In this document: positions 41,960 through 54,197 of the stretch, piece by piece | Numbering within the stretch: the first letter of the stretch is position 1 | Layout: every line of letters starts with the position of its first letter | Origin: Brasenia schreberi | Lineage: Eukaryota; Streptophyta; Magnoliopsida; Nymphaeales; Cabombaceae | Reading direction: 5' to 3' | DNA: 64,000 nucleotides | Assembly (NCBI GenBank): GCA_036023115.1 | Contig: JAYKKT010000090.1 | Coordinates: forward strand, 30,000,501 to 30,064,500 | Notes under the pieces: generated by a model | What the model was told of the DNA's origin: nothing | Database searches by the model: none | What the model saw: the letters and a program-made list of their open reading frames with translations, nothing else | Translations under genes and position numbers: made by a program

Positions 41960-44900
41960 CCAGAGATTTTAATGTTGGAGGTGAATGATGTCCATGTGGT
42001 AGGTGACAATACTCATCAAGCCAATGTTGCTTAGCGCACTGCACTACCACTAGATGCAATAGAGTAACAAATAGAAGTGTATAAAACATTTCTTAAAGAT
42101 GACACAATAGCAAAAACTATCATGTTAACGTACATGGAAGATAACTGGTCTTCGAAGAATTCGAAACCGTGAAAGAGTTGTTCGATTCAATAACAACTAA
42201 ATATGATATAACTTCCAAGCTACATGTCTAATTACTCCTATAAAAATATAATTCTTTCAAAATGAAATAAAGGAATAATATAGTAGAACATGTAAACCAT
42301 ATATTGGTAATGGCGAGAGACCTATCTGTGGCAAAATCTGTCATCCTGAAACTGATGCAGATATCCACCATATTGAACAATTTTCTCTCATTATGGAACA
42401 TGGTCACCACTGCCCTTAGACTACGGTCCAAAATCAATATTTCTAAATTGCTCCTGAAATTAGCAATTGAGTAAGAATACATGAGTAAAAACAGAAAAGA
42501 AAAATGACTAGTAGTAAAAGATGAGATAGGGTCTAGTTTAAAACCCAAGCAAAGGAGAAATAAACTAAACAAAATGTTGGTAAAAATAACAAAAAAAGAT
42601 GGTCAATTTTTTAAGAAAATACAGGAAATCACTTCTTGAATCAAGTATTTAAGTTGAAGAAAGATGGGACACTACAAGATTGATTGTCGAAACAAAAAGA
42701 GTAGAGAAAACAACACACAACGTGGACAATTAGAGAAACAGGATATAATCTGCATGATATCGGACTATCTCTACATGGACCGTCGGATGACTAGTTGGTA
42801 AATTGACTCAAGAGCAACTAAATATATCTCGAAGACGAAGGAAGGGATAATGGATCTAAGGGAGTACAAACCAGGAGAACATCGGGTGTACATGGAAAAT
42901 AATATTTTCTCGGATGTTTTGGATACTCGATCCTTTAGAATTTTTGTACAAGGCATACTAGTTATATTAATTGATGTATTGATTGTGCCATCTATAAGGC
43001 GCAATTTAGTTTCAGACCCTGCCTTAGAAAGAAAGGTTTTGAGGTCAGATTTGTTCTTGGCAAGGTGATTGTGGGAAAATATGAGAGAATATTTTTCTCT
43101 AGCGAATTTGATATAGAACATGGACCGTTCAAATTGAAAGTTAATGAGAATGAAAATTCTTTTGCTTATGTTGATTATGCCTTTAATGTTGATGTTAATG
43201 TAAGACATAAACACCTTCGGCATATAAGTATGAAAAAGTTAAGGAAATTATTCAACTATGACATACTGGTAAGATTTGAGAAAAATACTTTAAACAAGTG
43301 CGAAGCTTGTATAAAAGGAAAAATGAAAAAGAATTTTTTTTTCAAAGAGACAACAAGGATAACAACCCTGTTAGAGGTCATTTACACGGATTTATGTAGA
43401 CCCTTGAGAGTAAGGTCACATTGAGAAAATGTTTATTTTATAACCTTTATCAATAATTACTCAAGATATACGTAAGAACATAAATTTGAGGTACTTTAAG
43501 CTTTTAAAGAATATAAAGAGAAAGTTGAAAATCAACTAGGACATTCAATCAAAGTCTTAAGATCAGATAGAGGTGGTGAATATACCTCTATAAAATTTTT
43601 GAAATTATGTAAAGTCTTTGGTATTTTAAAGCAAAATATAATGCTGAGAATACCTCAACAGAATGGTGTATCAGAAAGATACAATCGAACTTTACTGAAT
43701 ATAACAAGGTCAATGTTAATCGATGTCTCTCTACCAAGGATATTTTGGGGAGAAGCAATAAGTACAATAGGATACATACTCAATAGAGTACCATGTAAGG
43801 TTATATTTAGTATACCATATGAGATGTGATTTGGAAGAAAACACAACATAGGTCATCTCAGGAGATGAGATCTATTGCAATTATAAAGATCATTGATGAG
43901 TGTAGAGATAAGCTACACAATAGGTTTTTGAGATGTATGTTCATCAAATATCCTAAAGGTTCAAAGGGATATAAGTTTTATCATAAGGATCATGGACTAA
44001 CAGAGAAATGTTGAATGTTTAGAAGATACTAAAAATGACATCCTAGAAAATAATAATGAGTATGCTGATGATCTAGCGAACCTAGATCAATCATCATTTG
44101 AACACATACAAGACCTTCTTGAAACAAACAAAACCTTAAGTAAACACAAAAGGCCTAGGCCCACACCATCCTACTTAAAGGATTATCACACTTATCTTGT
44201 AGAAGAAGTGTGTAATTCAGTGGATTTAGATGAGTTGACTGATAAGTTGACTTATAAATAAGCTATGAACTCATCAAAAATAATAAATTTGAGGAAAAGC
44301 CATAGATGAGGAAATTGAATCTATTGAGAAAAAACAAGTTTGAGAATTGACTGACTTGCCAAAAGGGAGGAAAGTCATAAGCAGTAAATGAGTTTTGAAA
44401 AAGAAATGAAAGGTCAATGGTTCAATCATAAGTTTAAAGCGAAGTTTGTTGCAAAGGGTTTCTCGTAAAAAGAGATAATAGATTATGTTGAGACATATTA
44501 CCCTGTTGCGAAATTTGCATCTATAAGGATAATCTTGACAATATCTAGATATTATGATTTGGACTTATATCAATTAGATGTAAAGACAACTTTTCTAAAT
44601 GAAGATTTAGATGAAATTATATACATGCAATATCCCAAATGATATACAGTTGAAGGCCAAGAAGATAAAGTATATAGGTTGAGAAAATCACTATATGGCC
44701 TAAAACAGTCACTTCGCCAATGGTATTTGACTTTTCAAGATATCATTATTGAACTTGATTTGTGGCTAACGAGCTTGATCACTGTGTATATGTCTGGAAC
44801 AGTGGGAGCTACTTTGTCATCTTATTGTTATATGTAGATGACATATTGTTGACTGGGAATGATAATTAGATGATTGTCAAAACTAAGTTATGGTTAAACT

Positions 44901-45690
44901 CAAGATTCGAAATGAATGATATGGGGAAGCATCATATATCCTAGGTATAAAGATTTCTCGAGATAGAAAATCTAAACTCTTATGCCTAAGTAAGGAGAGA
45001 TATATTGATTATATCCTCAAGAAGTTCAAAATGGGTGAATGCAAGTCTGCTATTACACCTGTTACAAAAGGGGTTAAACTAAGTAAGGTTGATTGTCCTG
45101 GTGAAGGAGATGATAAGCCTAACATTCCCTATGTAGAAGCTGTAGGTAGCTTGATGTATGCTATATTGTATACATACCTGATATCAACTTCACTGTTTTT
45201 CTTGTTAGTTGATATTAGAGTAATTCTGGATGGCAACATTAGATAGTTCTATAAAGGATGAACTGAAAGTGGTAGGATACTCAGATGTTGACTTTGGAGG
45301 TGTTGTTGTTTCTTAGGCATGTAAGAAACAGGGTTGTATAGCATTCCATACACAGAAAGCTGAGTATGTAGCTTGTTGTATGGATGCAACGAGCGTCGTC
45401 TGGATAAGCCGCTTGGTACAAGATTTGAAGGTGAAGATAGCCGATGAGTTAGTTATCATTTAGTATGACAATAACGTAACAATTACTCTTATCAAGAGTG
45501 GAGCTGACATTTCCAAGAGTAAGCATATAATGGTTAAATACCACTATGTTAATGATATGGTTAGAAAGGAAATATCTATCTCATACATGCCAACTCATGA
45601 TATGTTGACAGACTCATTGACTAAAAGCATAACAGAAGATTTTTTCTCAAAACATGTTACGAACATGGGTGTGAGATATGTTTGATTGTT
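41960..45690 (+). pseudogene. Copia-B gag-pol relic
   Basis: In order: gag from about 41970, zinc-knuckle and protease region 42600-43060, pre-integrase 43065-43424, integrase core about 43430-43850 (PQQNGVSERYNR block), RT about 44330-45000 with a YVDDILLTGN active-site block near 44835, and RNase H about 45240-45690. Stops and frame changes interrupt each domain. The order and spacing are those of a normal Copia polyprotein, so the loss is by point decay rather than large deletion. Confidence 0.9.
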
Positions 45691-45822
45691 GTGTAGGTAA
45701 AAAACCACACAACGAGTGGTGATTGCAATAGCAATCATGAAATGATATTACTAGGAAAACCCCACAAAAGTTGGAGAAAAAATAGTATGTCTATTCACTT
45801 AACTTGAATGGCCAATGGGAGA

Positions 45823-46238
45823 TGTAATGAAACTGTGGTCATTCTGAGCAATCCCAATATAAAAACGGCTGGACTGACCATCCAGCCGTTATCTCTGGAA
45901 ATGATGCAGTAAAGATGGCCATCACGGGTGACACTGCCAGAAAGTTACGAACCTTATCCGTAACCGATCGGATAATGGGCTCTAGGAAAGAAAGTCCAAT
46001 AGGAAATATGGGAAGAAAGAGGAACAGGCGTGCTCTATAAATATAGAGCAATGCAAGAGAATATAGACTTATCTACTAAGAGACACAGAAAATATAGCAA
46101 TCACTACATTCTTCCGAGACAAATTCTACTCGGAGGAAACCTCGAAATACCGACTCATATACCTGATTGAAGATATGTTGTTGTTACCTGAGCTGAAAGC
46201 ATGGGAACCCGCTGGATAGTCGACGTAAAAAGGCAACA
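45823..46238 (+). repeat. 3' LTR of Copia-B
   Basis: Begins TGTAATG and ends GGCAACA, preceded by the purine-rich CAATGGGAGA. 416 bp; about 30 bp shorter than the 5' LTR and noticeably diverged from it, so the insertion is not recent. Confidence 0.9.
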
Positions 46239-46243
46239 ATATT

Positions 46244-47710
46244 AACACAACTGAGTCAAACACTGTGTATTATGACACTGTTATAAAGTAGAGCATTCCA
46301 TTCCTTTTTATAACTATGCTATCCTCTCTCTTTTTATTCACAGTAACGAAGTTTAGAGGAGTCGGGCCAGGTTCGTGAGGCAGGGACTTGCTATACCTTT
46401 CGCTGCTTCGATTTTGTCGAGAATTTCCCAGCTTCTCCCATCCCCAGCTGCGACACCTATTTTCAACCCCCCGAATCCACCCCATTCAGGGCAAGGTCCC
46501 CCCCTCCCTGGTTGAGCCTTTAATGAGTCGCACTTTAAAAAACTGTTTCTTACTATGTGAAAGCTAAAAGAAAGATGTAATAATAGGCTAACATTACTAT
46601 CCAGTAAAGATGTAATAATAGGCTAACATTACTAAGTGCCCTTGTAACACGATACAGGTTTTTGTTGAGTACATAAAATACTTAGTGTTTTGTGGGGAGT
46701 ATTTGGATGTCGGTATGTTCGCCATGAGTGCAGCAACCTTTAAGAAGTGTCAGTGTGGCATCGTCTTTCCAGACATGTCATGAAAATGAGAGAAAAGGTA
46801 TGAAATGAGGAAAACATTTTTCTTCATTTTCGGAAATTAAGAACAAAGAAAACGCGTGAGAAGTGAATCCAATGCTAAAGTTATGGAAATATAAGTGCTC
46901 GAGCATTCTGCAAAAGATGAAATCTTATCAAGAAAAGGTGAGATTGAGATAACCAAAGGAATAACCATACTAAAGTTATAATATTGGTACTCGAACATTC
47001 TGCAAAAGATGGAAGCTTATCAAGAGAAGTGAGATTTTGTGACAACCAATGGAATGATGTCAGGGATCACCTTTTATGTGTGGAGAAAGAAAAAGATGGC
47101 CTAACAGTGGCACTTGTGTGTGTGTGTGCGCGTGGTAGGACTTCTTGAGAGCCGGTCATTTGGAGCTTCTGTGAAAAGATAATAAGTTAGAGCATGTAGA
47201 CTTAATAGCAGGTTGTGGAAGGCCTACAAGGTTTATAAGGAAAGTATACCAAATGAGAAAAGGCTTAGTTTTGCTTCATTCTGTTCTGAAAAATGAAAAT
47301 TTAGGCAGATATATCCATCCAAATAGTTAGATAGCATGCTTTCTTCTGTCCGTCTCTACATAAATACTAAATACTGTAACTGAAAATCCTGACCAGCCAA
47401 TAGGAGGAAATCACTTGCCCAATACCTGTTCATGGACTCAGCTGCTGTCGATCCGGGCTCGATCTTCTCCTGTTGAGTGATGTCTCACAGTCCTCCATGC
47501 CCAGGTTATGTATTGCTTAGTTTCACAATCTTCTTAACTTGGGCTTTGGCCCCATCTCTTGCCAAAAAAGGGGAAGTCCTGCTTTTCAACTTAAATGCTC
47601 TTGAGTGACTTCTGTTCTGTGGCCCCTTGTGCTATCTGCACAACCTTAATTTCTGTGGTCCCTTGTATAAGAAAGAAGCCAAACGACCCTCTCATTCCTC
47701 TGACAAACTA
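46244..47710. other. non-coding region with small duplications
   Basis: No gene recognised. AAGATGTAATAATAGGCTAA is repeated with a period of about 36 bp at 46570-46634. A looser pair of about 70 bp (CTAAAGTTAT...GCATTCTGCAAAAGATG...GTGAGATT) lies at about 46873-46945 and 46970-47037. The stretch 46740-46870 resembles 20645-20765, the flank of Copia-A. Confidence 0.55.
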
Positions 47711-49553
47711 TTAGAAATAAAACATCCATTAATCCATAGAAAACATTCCTCCAATCTACACAAAACCCAGAAATCGGCCCACTTGCTGCAGCCGACCTGC
47801 TTCTCTTCCTTATGTTAACTAAACCCTAATGATGCCTATTAATACCTTGTCTAACTTGAGTTCTTAATCTATCCCTAATAAGTATTAACTATTACTAAGA
47901 TGACATAGGACACAAAATAACGTAAATATACATTTACACGACTCTATTAAGTTATTTTATTAACATCCCTTAACACTCCCCTCAAGTTGGGTGAAGGATG
48001 TTGATGACACCCAACTTGGATAATGTCTCTTTTAATTGCCTGTTGGTAGTAGCTTTAGTTAAGAAATCAGCTTTCTGTTTGATAGATTGAACATACTCCA
48101 GCTTGAATTCTTTATTAGATATCTTCTCTCTGATGAAGTGGCAGTCAATTTCTATATGTTTGGTTCTTTCATGATAAACTAGATTAGAAGCCATCTGAAT
48201 TGTTGCACTACTATCACAATATAGTGGTATAGAATGATTAAATAAAAATCCCAATTCACTAATCAATAAAGATATCCATTTTCCTTCACACATAGCTTGT
48301 GATATAGCTCTATATTTAGTTTCTGCTGTAGATCTTGCAACCACTGTCTATTTTTTACTCTTCCAAGATACAATGTTACCACCGAGTAAGGTAACATAGC
48401 CTGTAGTTGATTTTCTGTCATCATATGAACCAGCCTAGTTTGCATCAGAATAAAGTTCAATGTCCAAATTTGATAATTTTGAATAAAGTAAACCCATTCC
48501 TGAAGTTGATTTGAGATATCGGAGAATTTTATATACTGCATCCATCTGATTCTTGGTTAGCGAATGCATATATCTGCTCACAATCCCAATTGCATAAGTA
48601 ATGTATAGCCGAGTAATAGTCAAATATATGAGTTTACCGACCAACTTCTGATATTTGTGAATGTCTTTTGATTGTTGTGTCTTCTCACTGTGATGAACTG
48701 TATCATTATACTCACTCTCACTAGGAACTAGTGGAAGGACAAAAGATGGGGGTGCAGTGGACTCCTTTTGAGAAGAGTAATAAGGAGTAAGTTCGGAAAA
48801 AGTGACATCCATGGAAACATAGAGTTTTTTAAGGAAATGATCATAGCATTTATACTCCTTTTGATAAGTCGAATAACCAAGAAAAATACACTTTACTGAT
48901 TTGACATCGAGTTTATCATGATTTGGAAGATGGATATGTACAAAACAAGTACACCCAAAGATAAGAGAGACTAGATGAAATGGTTTTGATTCTTTATCAA
49001 GACTCTGAATAGGACTTTCTCCCAGGAGTGTATTGCTTGGCATTCTATTTATGAGATAAACAGCAGTAAGGACAGCTGATTCCACACACAAAAAAAATTG
49101 TCTTGTTCTCTATTTGCCCCAATGTGATTCCACAGACCATAACGTTGCTTTTTATAAAAAAAAAATTGATCGAACTCTTCTTCAGATCTCTTACCACACA
49201 AATACCAAGATTAGGACAAATTCTTGGCTTAAAAAAATGATTTTAGGGCCTTATAGGCCTTGATACCATATTAAAAATAAAACATCCATTAATCGATAGA
49301 AAAGAACTTACAATAGACAGTAGATTGGAGGCATTCCTCCAATCTGCACAAAACCCAGAAATCGGCCCACTTGCTGCAGCCGACATGCTTCTCTTCCTTA
49401 TGTTAACTGAACCTTAATGACGCCTATTAATACCCTATCTAACTTGATTTCCTAATCTACCCCTAATAAGTATTAACTATTACTAAGATGACATAGGACA
49501 CAAAATAACGTAAATATGCATTTACACGACTCTATTAAGTTATTTTATTAACA
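47711..49553 (-). mobile_element. small, internally deleted Ty1/Copia element (Copia-C)
   Basis: 1.84 kb with related LTRs at about 47711-47965 (3') and 49272-49553 (5'). A primer-binding site (TGGTATCAAGGC on the minus strand, about 49269-49258) follows the 5' LTR, and a polypurine tract CTTGAGGGGAGTG (about 47985-47973) precedes the 3' LTR. A different Copia family from A and B, judging by its short LTR. The LTRs differ mainly by a 28-bp insertion or deletion, so it may be fairly young. Confidence 0.88.
47985..49091 (-). pseudogene. Copia-C integrase-RT-RNase H remnant
   Basis: From 49091 downward the frame runs through the integrase C-terminus (LINRMPS, KCIFLGYS blocks), then jumps directly into the late RT region (LVGKLIYLTITR, VSRYMHSLTKN) and RNase H (YCDSSATIQMASN, RTKHIEIDCHFIREK). 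The RT active site is missing; the two parts are joined in one 218-codon frame, so a clean internal deletion brought them together. A frame change near 48440-48350 separates the RNase H. Confidence 0.88.
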
Positions 49554-51390
49554 ACCCTTAACACCAACTAACATGGAATCCATGACGCCACACTTCACCA
49601 ATTTTAATTATCTACACGAAATGGATGTACCTTCTTCTCTTTGGAAGGAACCTATTCTTCTGTCCTGAATGACACTTCAAAGAGAACGGCATGGGCTGTA
49701 TGTAAAGTTCAAGTCAGTTACTTCCTGTGTTCCCAACAGACTTTTCATAGTCATTAAGATATCCTATGTAGCCCACACAGGAATAAAGATCGAACAGAAA
49801 AATCACTGTTTGGTCGTTTCAACTTGTTTCTAACACCTATCATCATACGGTTTTTAAGCCATATGAAATTCCAAACAATTGGATCTGGATTGAACATATT
49901 ATCAAGTCCCAATACTTGGGGAAAATGATTCTAGATTGTGAAACTTTCTGAGTTTATTATTAACTGATAATCAAAAAGTTCAAAATTGAACTTTGACTTT
50001 TCATTTTAAGAAAAAATCACCTGAACATCTCTAGGTCGCATAAGCTGTCAGTGATGCCTAACATAGCAAAGCATGACCACCCCATTAATGATGAACATAA
50101 AATGCACTCATGTAAATGAATCATGATCATGCATACGGTGTGTGCAACGTCCTTTTGTTTTAAGATCGAACTTCTTTAAACCTGAATGATATAACCATTA
50201 TTAAATATGACTTGATAAACAAGACACAAATTTAATATACTTTTATAATGAAGTCAAGCTGACATACCATGATCTAAATGACAATATCTTTACATTGTTT
50301 AAGAGATAAGATTTAGGCTTCGTCAATACAAAGTTTAACTTACTGAGGCTTGTTTCAGACCACATTCTGATCTCTTAAGTTTTGTACCTTGGGATGATCT
50401 TTAGATTAAAAATATTGGTTGCTCCGTGAAAATGTTTTCCTCAATGTATCCACCAAGAAAGATGGTTTTAATCCATTTACCAAACTTCATATAGTATGCA
50501 TTTAAGCCATTAATGTTCAAATCAATCTAAGCAGGGCTTTTTGCGAGAAAGTCTTCTTACTGTCGACATCTTGCCTTTGGAAATACCACTTCGAATTTTC
50601 TCTGACTCAAATTCTCGTCATTTTACTACAAAAGAGCCTGAAAGTAAAACTCAGTCCTCAAATACGTGAGCACCTTGAGACTTATATACGATCTTCCTTG
50701 AACCTTTCCCCAAGCAAGAGTACAAAATAGTAACATTAGTAATAGATTAGTAACATCTGTAATACATTAGAAACATCTGTAAGAACAAGAGAAGAGCAGA
50801 ATAAAGTGGGTAAACTCTCTTGAAGTATTTACTGAGCTCAACACGTAAAATAGTAATATTAGTAATAGATTTAGCAATTCAATCAAAGGATATGTTATGA
50901 ATTTGGGCTGGGATATTTGATAATCCAAACCAGTTTACTGATCAATGATCCCGGTTAGGCTATCTGGATCCAAAACAAGCCCAAACACATATCTGCCTTC
51001 GTTATCTCCTTTCATTATTTATATATACATGCATCCTCTGGTTGGGAAATTCAACACAAAACCCAACCGGATTGCAGATAATCCGGATTCAGTTTTTCTA
51101 CAACCTGACCCGAATCCAACGAGTTGCCAATCTTTAAATACATTTCTATATAAAAACCTTCCTCTTATCCCTTCTCAGGATCTATCACTTTGTGTCTTGA
51201 CTAATAGGATGCAAAAATGTTAGGTGGGCGTTGACCTTTTTCCTCAAAGACCCAGATCCGATCCGATCCATAAGAGCTGTGTTTGATTGGATTCAGAATC
51301 TACGACAAAGCTTTCCACCATTAAGATGTCGCCAAGTGGCAAACTTGAGACCGAAGTGACGAAAGTAAGACTTTCTCACACATTCACGCT
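49554..51390. other. non-coding region
   Basis: No host gene recognised apart from the Copia RT relic at 50270-50580. Short repeated words of the type AGTAACATTAGTAATAGATTAG occur around 50725-50875. Confidence 0.45.
50270..50580 (-). pseudogene. degenerate Copia RT fragment
   Basis: On the minus strand, traces of the block resembling KTIFLGGYIEENIFTEQP followed by KLKRSECGLKQAS match the Copia RT pattern (family: ...LKQAS preceded by an EEIYMEQP-like block). Heavily mutated. Confidence 0.55.
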
Positions 51391-51393
51391 CTC

Positions 51394-52775
51394 ATGGAAG
51401 CCTCTACTTTCTTCACCACCCAACCCCTCCAATGGCGGAAGAGGCACAGACCACTGAACTACCCTCTCTACTTCCGATTTGATCGAATTCCAATTATCTC
51501 CATTCTTTGTTGTGCCAATATCCGGCTTTCGTCTGCCGGAAAAGCGTCCATGGTGGAGCAACCGGGAGGGAGGATGGTCGTGGAGTTCAATGACGGAGAA
51601 GTTTCGGGCGCTATCGACGAGCTCTTCGCGCCTCCTCTTCAAGACTCTCAAGCGCTCCATCCCCCTTTTGCTTGCTTTGCCCTTGGCTCCCGATGGCCGG
51701 TCTCAGCTCTCAAGAGCACTCTCTGTAGCTTGCGTGCTTGCCGATCTTCAGGTAACAATGTGCTCGTTTCATTTATTTGCATTCAACGATTCGCTTCTGG
51801 ACTCGCTAACTTGTCCTTGTAGTCGATGTTTTAGGTAGTGTTCTAATTGTTAGCACTGTAGTTGTGATTGCAATGTTTCTTGGGTCACTTCCCACAAGAA
51901 ATAGAGCGTTTTGGTTGCTCTAGTTCGTTTCAGATATAGTTTCACTTGTCACTTTGATTGATATACGCCCGTAATGAAGGGCTTTTTCCTGTTTCTCTTT
52001 CGTTGGAAACTTGAGAATGTATTGCTCTGTTTCTTGATTACGGTAGCATGCCCAGAATTCGGATTGTTTGCATTCTATGTGGATGAGATGCTACGTCGTA
52101 TCTTAGTGGAAGTCTATTGTATACTTTAATAGGGAAGATTGATGATGCATTCATTCTCTTAGTTGCTGAGTAAGCACTAAGCACATGAAAGCTCCTCGTA
52201 TTTAGATAATTTCCTTGTAGAGTCTGTATTGCCTATCTTAGCATGTGCTGCAATATAATGTCGCTTTTTCTTTTTTGTTTTTTTGCAGATGGATGCAGAA
52301 GTTATTTCAGCTAGCATACTGCAGAAGCTTCTGGATGCAAGTTTAATAACCATGGAAGATGTGAAACAACAAATTGGAACCAATGTCTCTCATCTTTTGC
52401 ATGAACGTCTGAGAGTCAGACATTTTGCATCCAGGATAGACAACATTGATGATCATCTCACTACTTTCGCAAAGTTTTGTTTAACATACTATGATATCAG
52501 AGCAGTGGTTTTAGAGCTTGTTTTTAGGCTGGACATTATGAGGCATTTGGATTACCTCCCAAGATATCGTCAGCACATGCTAGTTCTTCAGATTATAAAT
52601 ATATATTCTCCTTTGGCATATGCCTTAGGCATTAGTGCATTGTCTCTAGAATTGGAAGACCTTTCCTTCCAATGTTTATTCCCTCGTTCATATTCTTCCC
52701 TTGACAGTTGGCTGACGACACATTAAACAGGCAGCAGATCATTGATTGATGTACGCAAGGAACCTATGTCATCAA
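51394..52775 (+). pseudogene. CRSH: truncated pseudogene of plastid Ca2+-activated RelA/SpoT homologue
   Basis: The first exon (51394-51751) and part of the second (52289-about 52775) are joined by a well-formed intron (CTTCAG/GTAACA ... TTTTTGCAG/ATGG). Recognisable CRSH blocks are STSSSRLLFK and LPLAPDGRSQLSRALS in exon 1, then MDAEVISASIL, FCLTYYDIRAV, MRHLDYLPRYRQ, YSPLAYALG and SLELEDLSFQ in exon 2. A frame change near 51590 separates the start from the STSSSRLLFK part, TAA interrupts exon 2 at 52724-52726, and similarity stops soon after SLIDVRKE. The (p)ppGpp synthetase domain and the EF-hands are absent. Working CRSH makes (p)ppGpp in chloroplasts; this copy cannot. The retained intron argues for DNA-level duplication, not retroposition. 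Confidence 0.85.
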
Positions 52776-52793
52776 TAACACTATAGCGGGTGA

Positions 52794-53110
52794 CAAGGGC
52801 GAATATTTTGGGTCGGGTCGATCCAATTGGATCGACTCGATCTAAATGAAACAAATTGCAACCCTCGCCGCTACTCTGACGCAGGTTTCTCTCTCCCGCC
52901 TCTGCTATCCCTCTCACGCCTCTCGCCATCTCTCTCTCCCGCCTCTCACCGCTGCTCTCTCCGCCACCATCCGCACGGCCACTACTCGGCCACTACTGAT
53001 CGTCCGCCGCCGGTACTCCCTTTCTCTCTTCTATATCCCTGTCTCTCTCTTTCTCCGCCTCCGCCGCCTATCTCCGCCTTCCTCCGCCATACTCTCTCCC
53101 TTCCTCCGCC
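52794..53110 (+). repeat. CT-rich insert between 12-bp direct repeats
   Basis: ATAGCGGGTGAC occurs at 52783-52794 and 53111-53122. The segment between starts with a G-rich patch and the 20-bp perfect palindrome at 52817-52836, followed by about 250 bases of CTCTCC/CCGCC-rich sequence. It interrupts the region just after the CRSH similarity ends. It could be an insertion with target duplication, but no terminal inverted repeat or tail was found. Confidence 0.45.
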
Positions 53111-53617
53111 ATAGCGGGTGACCCCGTTATACACTTGGTTCCTTCCGCCTCCCACCTTCGAGTCTTCGTGGTTTCTCTGCTTCTGGCGAGCATTGACATT
53201 GCAAAAATTGTCAAAAAAAAGGGTCAGTTTCCAGCCATTCAGTGTAGCCAACTTCTTTACTGTTTTCTCACCAAACAACCATCGTCGTACTTCGATGTTA
53301 GCTTGGTTTGGGAGGATTTAGAAGGTTTAAGGTGCATGAGGTGGAAATGACTATCACCGGCTTCGATTTTGCCGCAAACAACTTCAAACGTCGAGTTTTT
53401 ACGGTGGAGGACTGATGATGAAGGTTCGGTTTTGTTTTCAGATGAAAACCGCCACCGACCATCATAAGAAATGCATTGGGTCAAAGCGCTTTTAGTTGGC
53501 GTTGCTAGTCAGTTTAAATCTAGACACAATCGTGCTCGAAAGGCACCAAAAAGCCTCCGTAGTCGCTAGATTTTTCTTGTGTCAAGCCGTTCCCACACTT
53601 TCTGCTTTTCCAGTGAA

Positions 53618-53846
53618 ATGTCGCCATTGGCAGCAGTTGTTGATCTTGATAATGTAGGGAACCAGGGCGAATGGTGGGATTGTGGTCGTTCTTTGTCTTC
53701 GTCCAAGAATGATAAAATAGCTGTCAAGGTCCATCACTGTTCTTGTCAGGTGAAACCATGTACTGCAGGGAGTTTATGTCTTGTTCGAGATGGTTATTGT
53801 TTCTTCCAAGTCTGTGCGCACTCGTGTCTTGTCTCAAAGTCTGCAG
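53618..53846 (+). other. possible leader exon or captured coding fragment
   Basis: A Cys-containing open frame starting MSPLAAVVDLDNVGN and ending at a good donor, TCTGCAG/GTATGG, about 350 bases upstream of the hAT coding region and followed by an AT-rich, intron-like stretch. I recognise no domain. It could be an exon of the hAT transcript, captured host DNA, or chance. Confidence 0.3.
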
Positions 53847-54197
53847 GTATGGGTTTGTGTTGTATTGCCTTCTAAAGATAGGTATGGGATAGAGGAGAGT
53901 TGTTTTTAGATTTTGATGTAGTTTCATGAATTTTTTTGACGATGATGTGGAGGAAACTTGCTGACATAGTTGAATCACATGTATTTTAGTTTGATGTTTG
54001 TAGATAGTTTGGGATTTAGTATCATTAGTCATTAATCTCTTAATATGAGTTTGAAATTATTCATGTTTTGCTTTGTTTTAGTATCAACCATTATTCTCAT
54101 TCTTGTCAAATAAAATGATCTTTTGTTGATTATTTCATACATTAAATAGTATTGTTGTTAGCTAACGGAGTACTTATTCTTATTTTTTATAGTGAGT

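Larger units (their letters stand above)
40105..46238 (+). mobile_element. complete-length but dead Ty1/Copia element (Copia-B)
   Basis: 6.13 kb bounded by two LTRs and a 5-bp target duplication ATATT (40100-40104 and 46239-46243). LTRs: 40105-40549 and 45823-46238. Related to Copia-A at 20772-25090. The coding part is on the plus strand and broken throughout. About 1.4 kb of non-gag sequence, including a 37-bp minisatellite, lies between the primer-binding site and the gag remnant. Confidence 0.93.

Noticed and set aside
52846..53121. Ser/Leu/Arg-rich frame resembling a transit peptide
   Set aside because: It is the CT-rich insert between the 12-bp repeats; several frames are open because of composition, and no mature domain follows.
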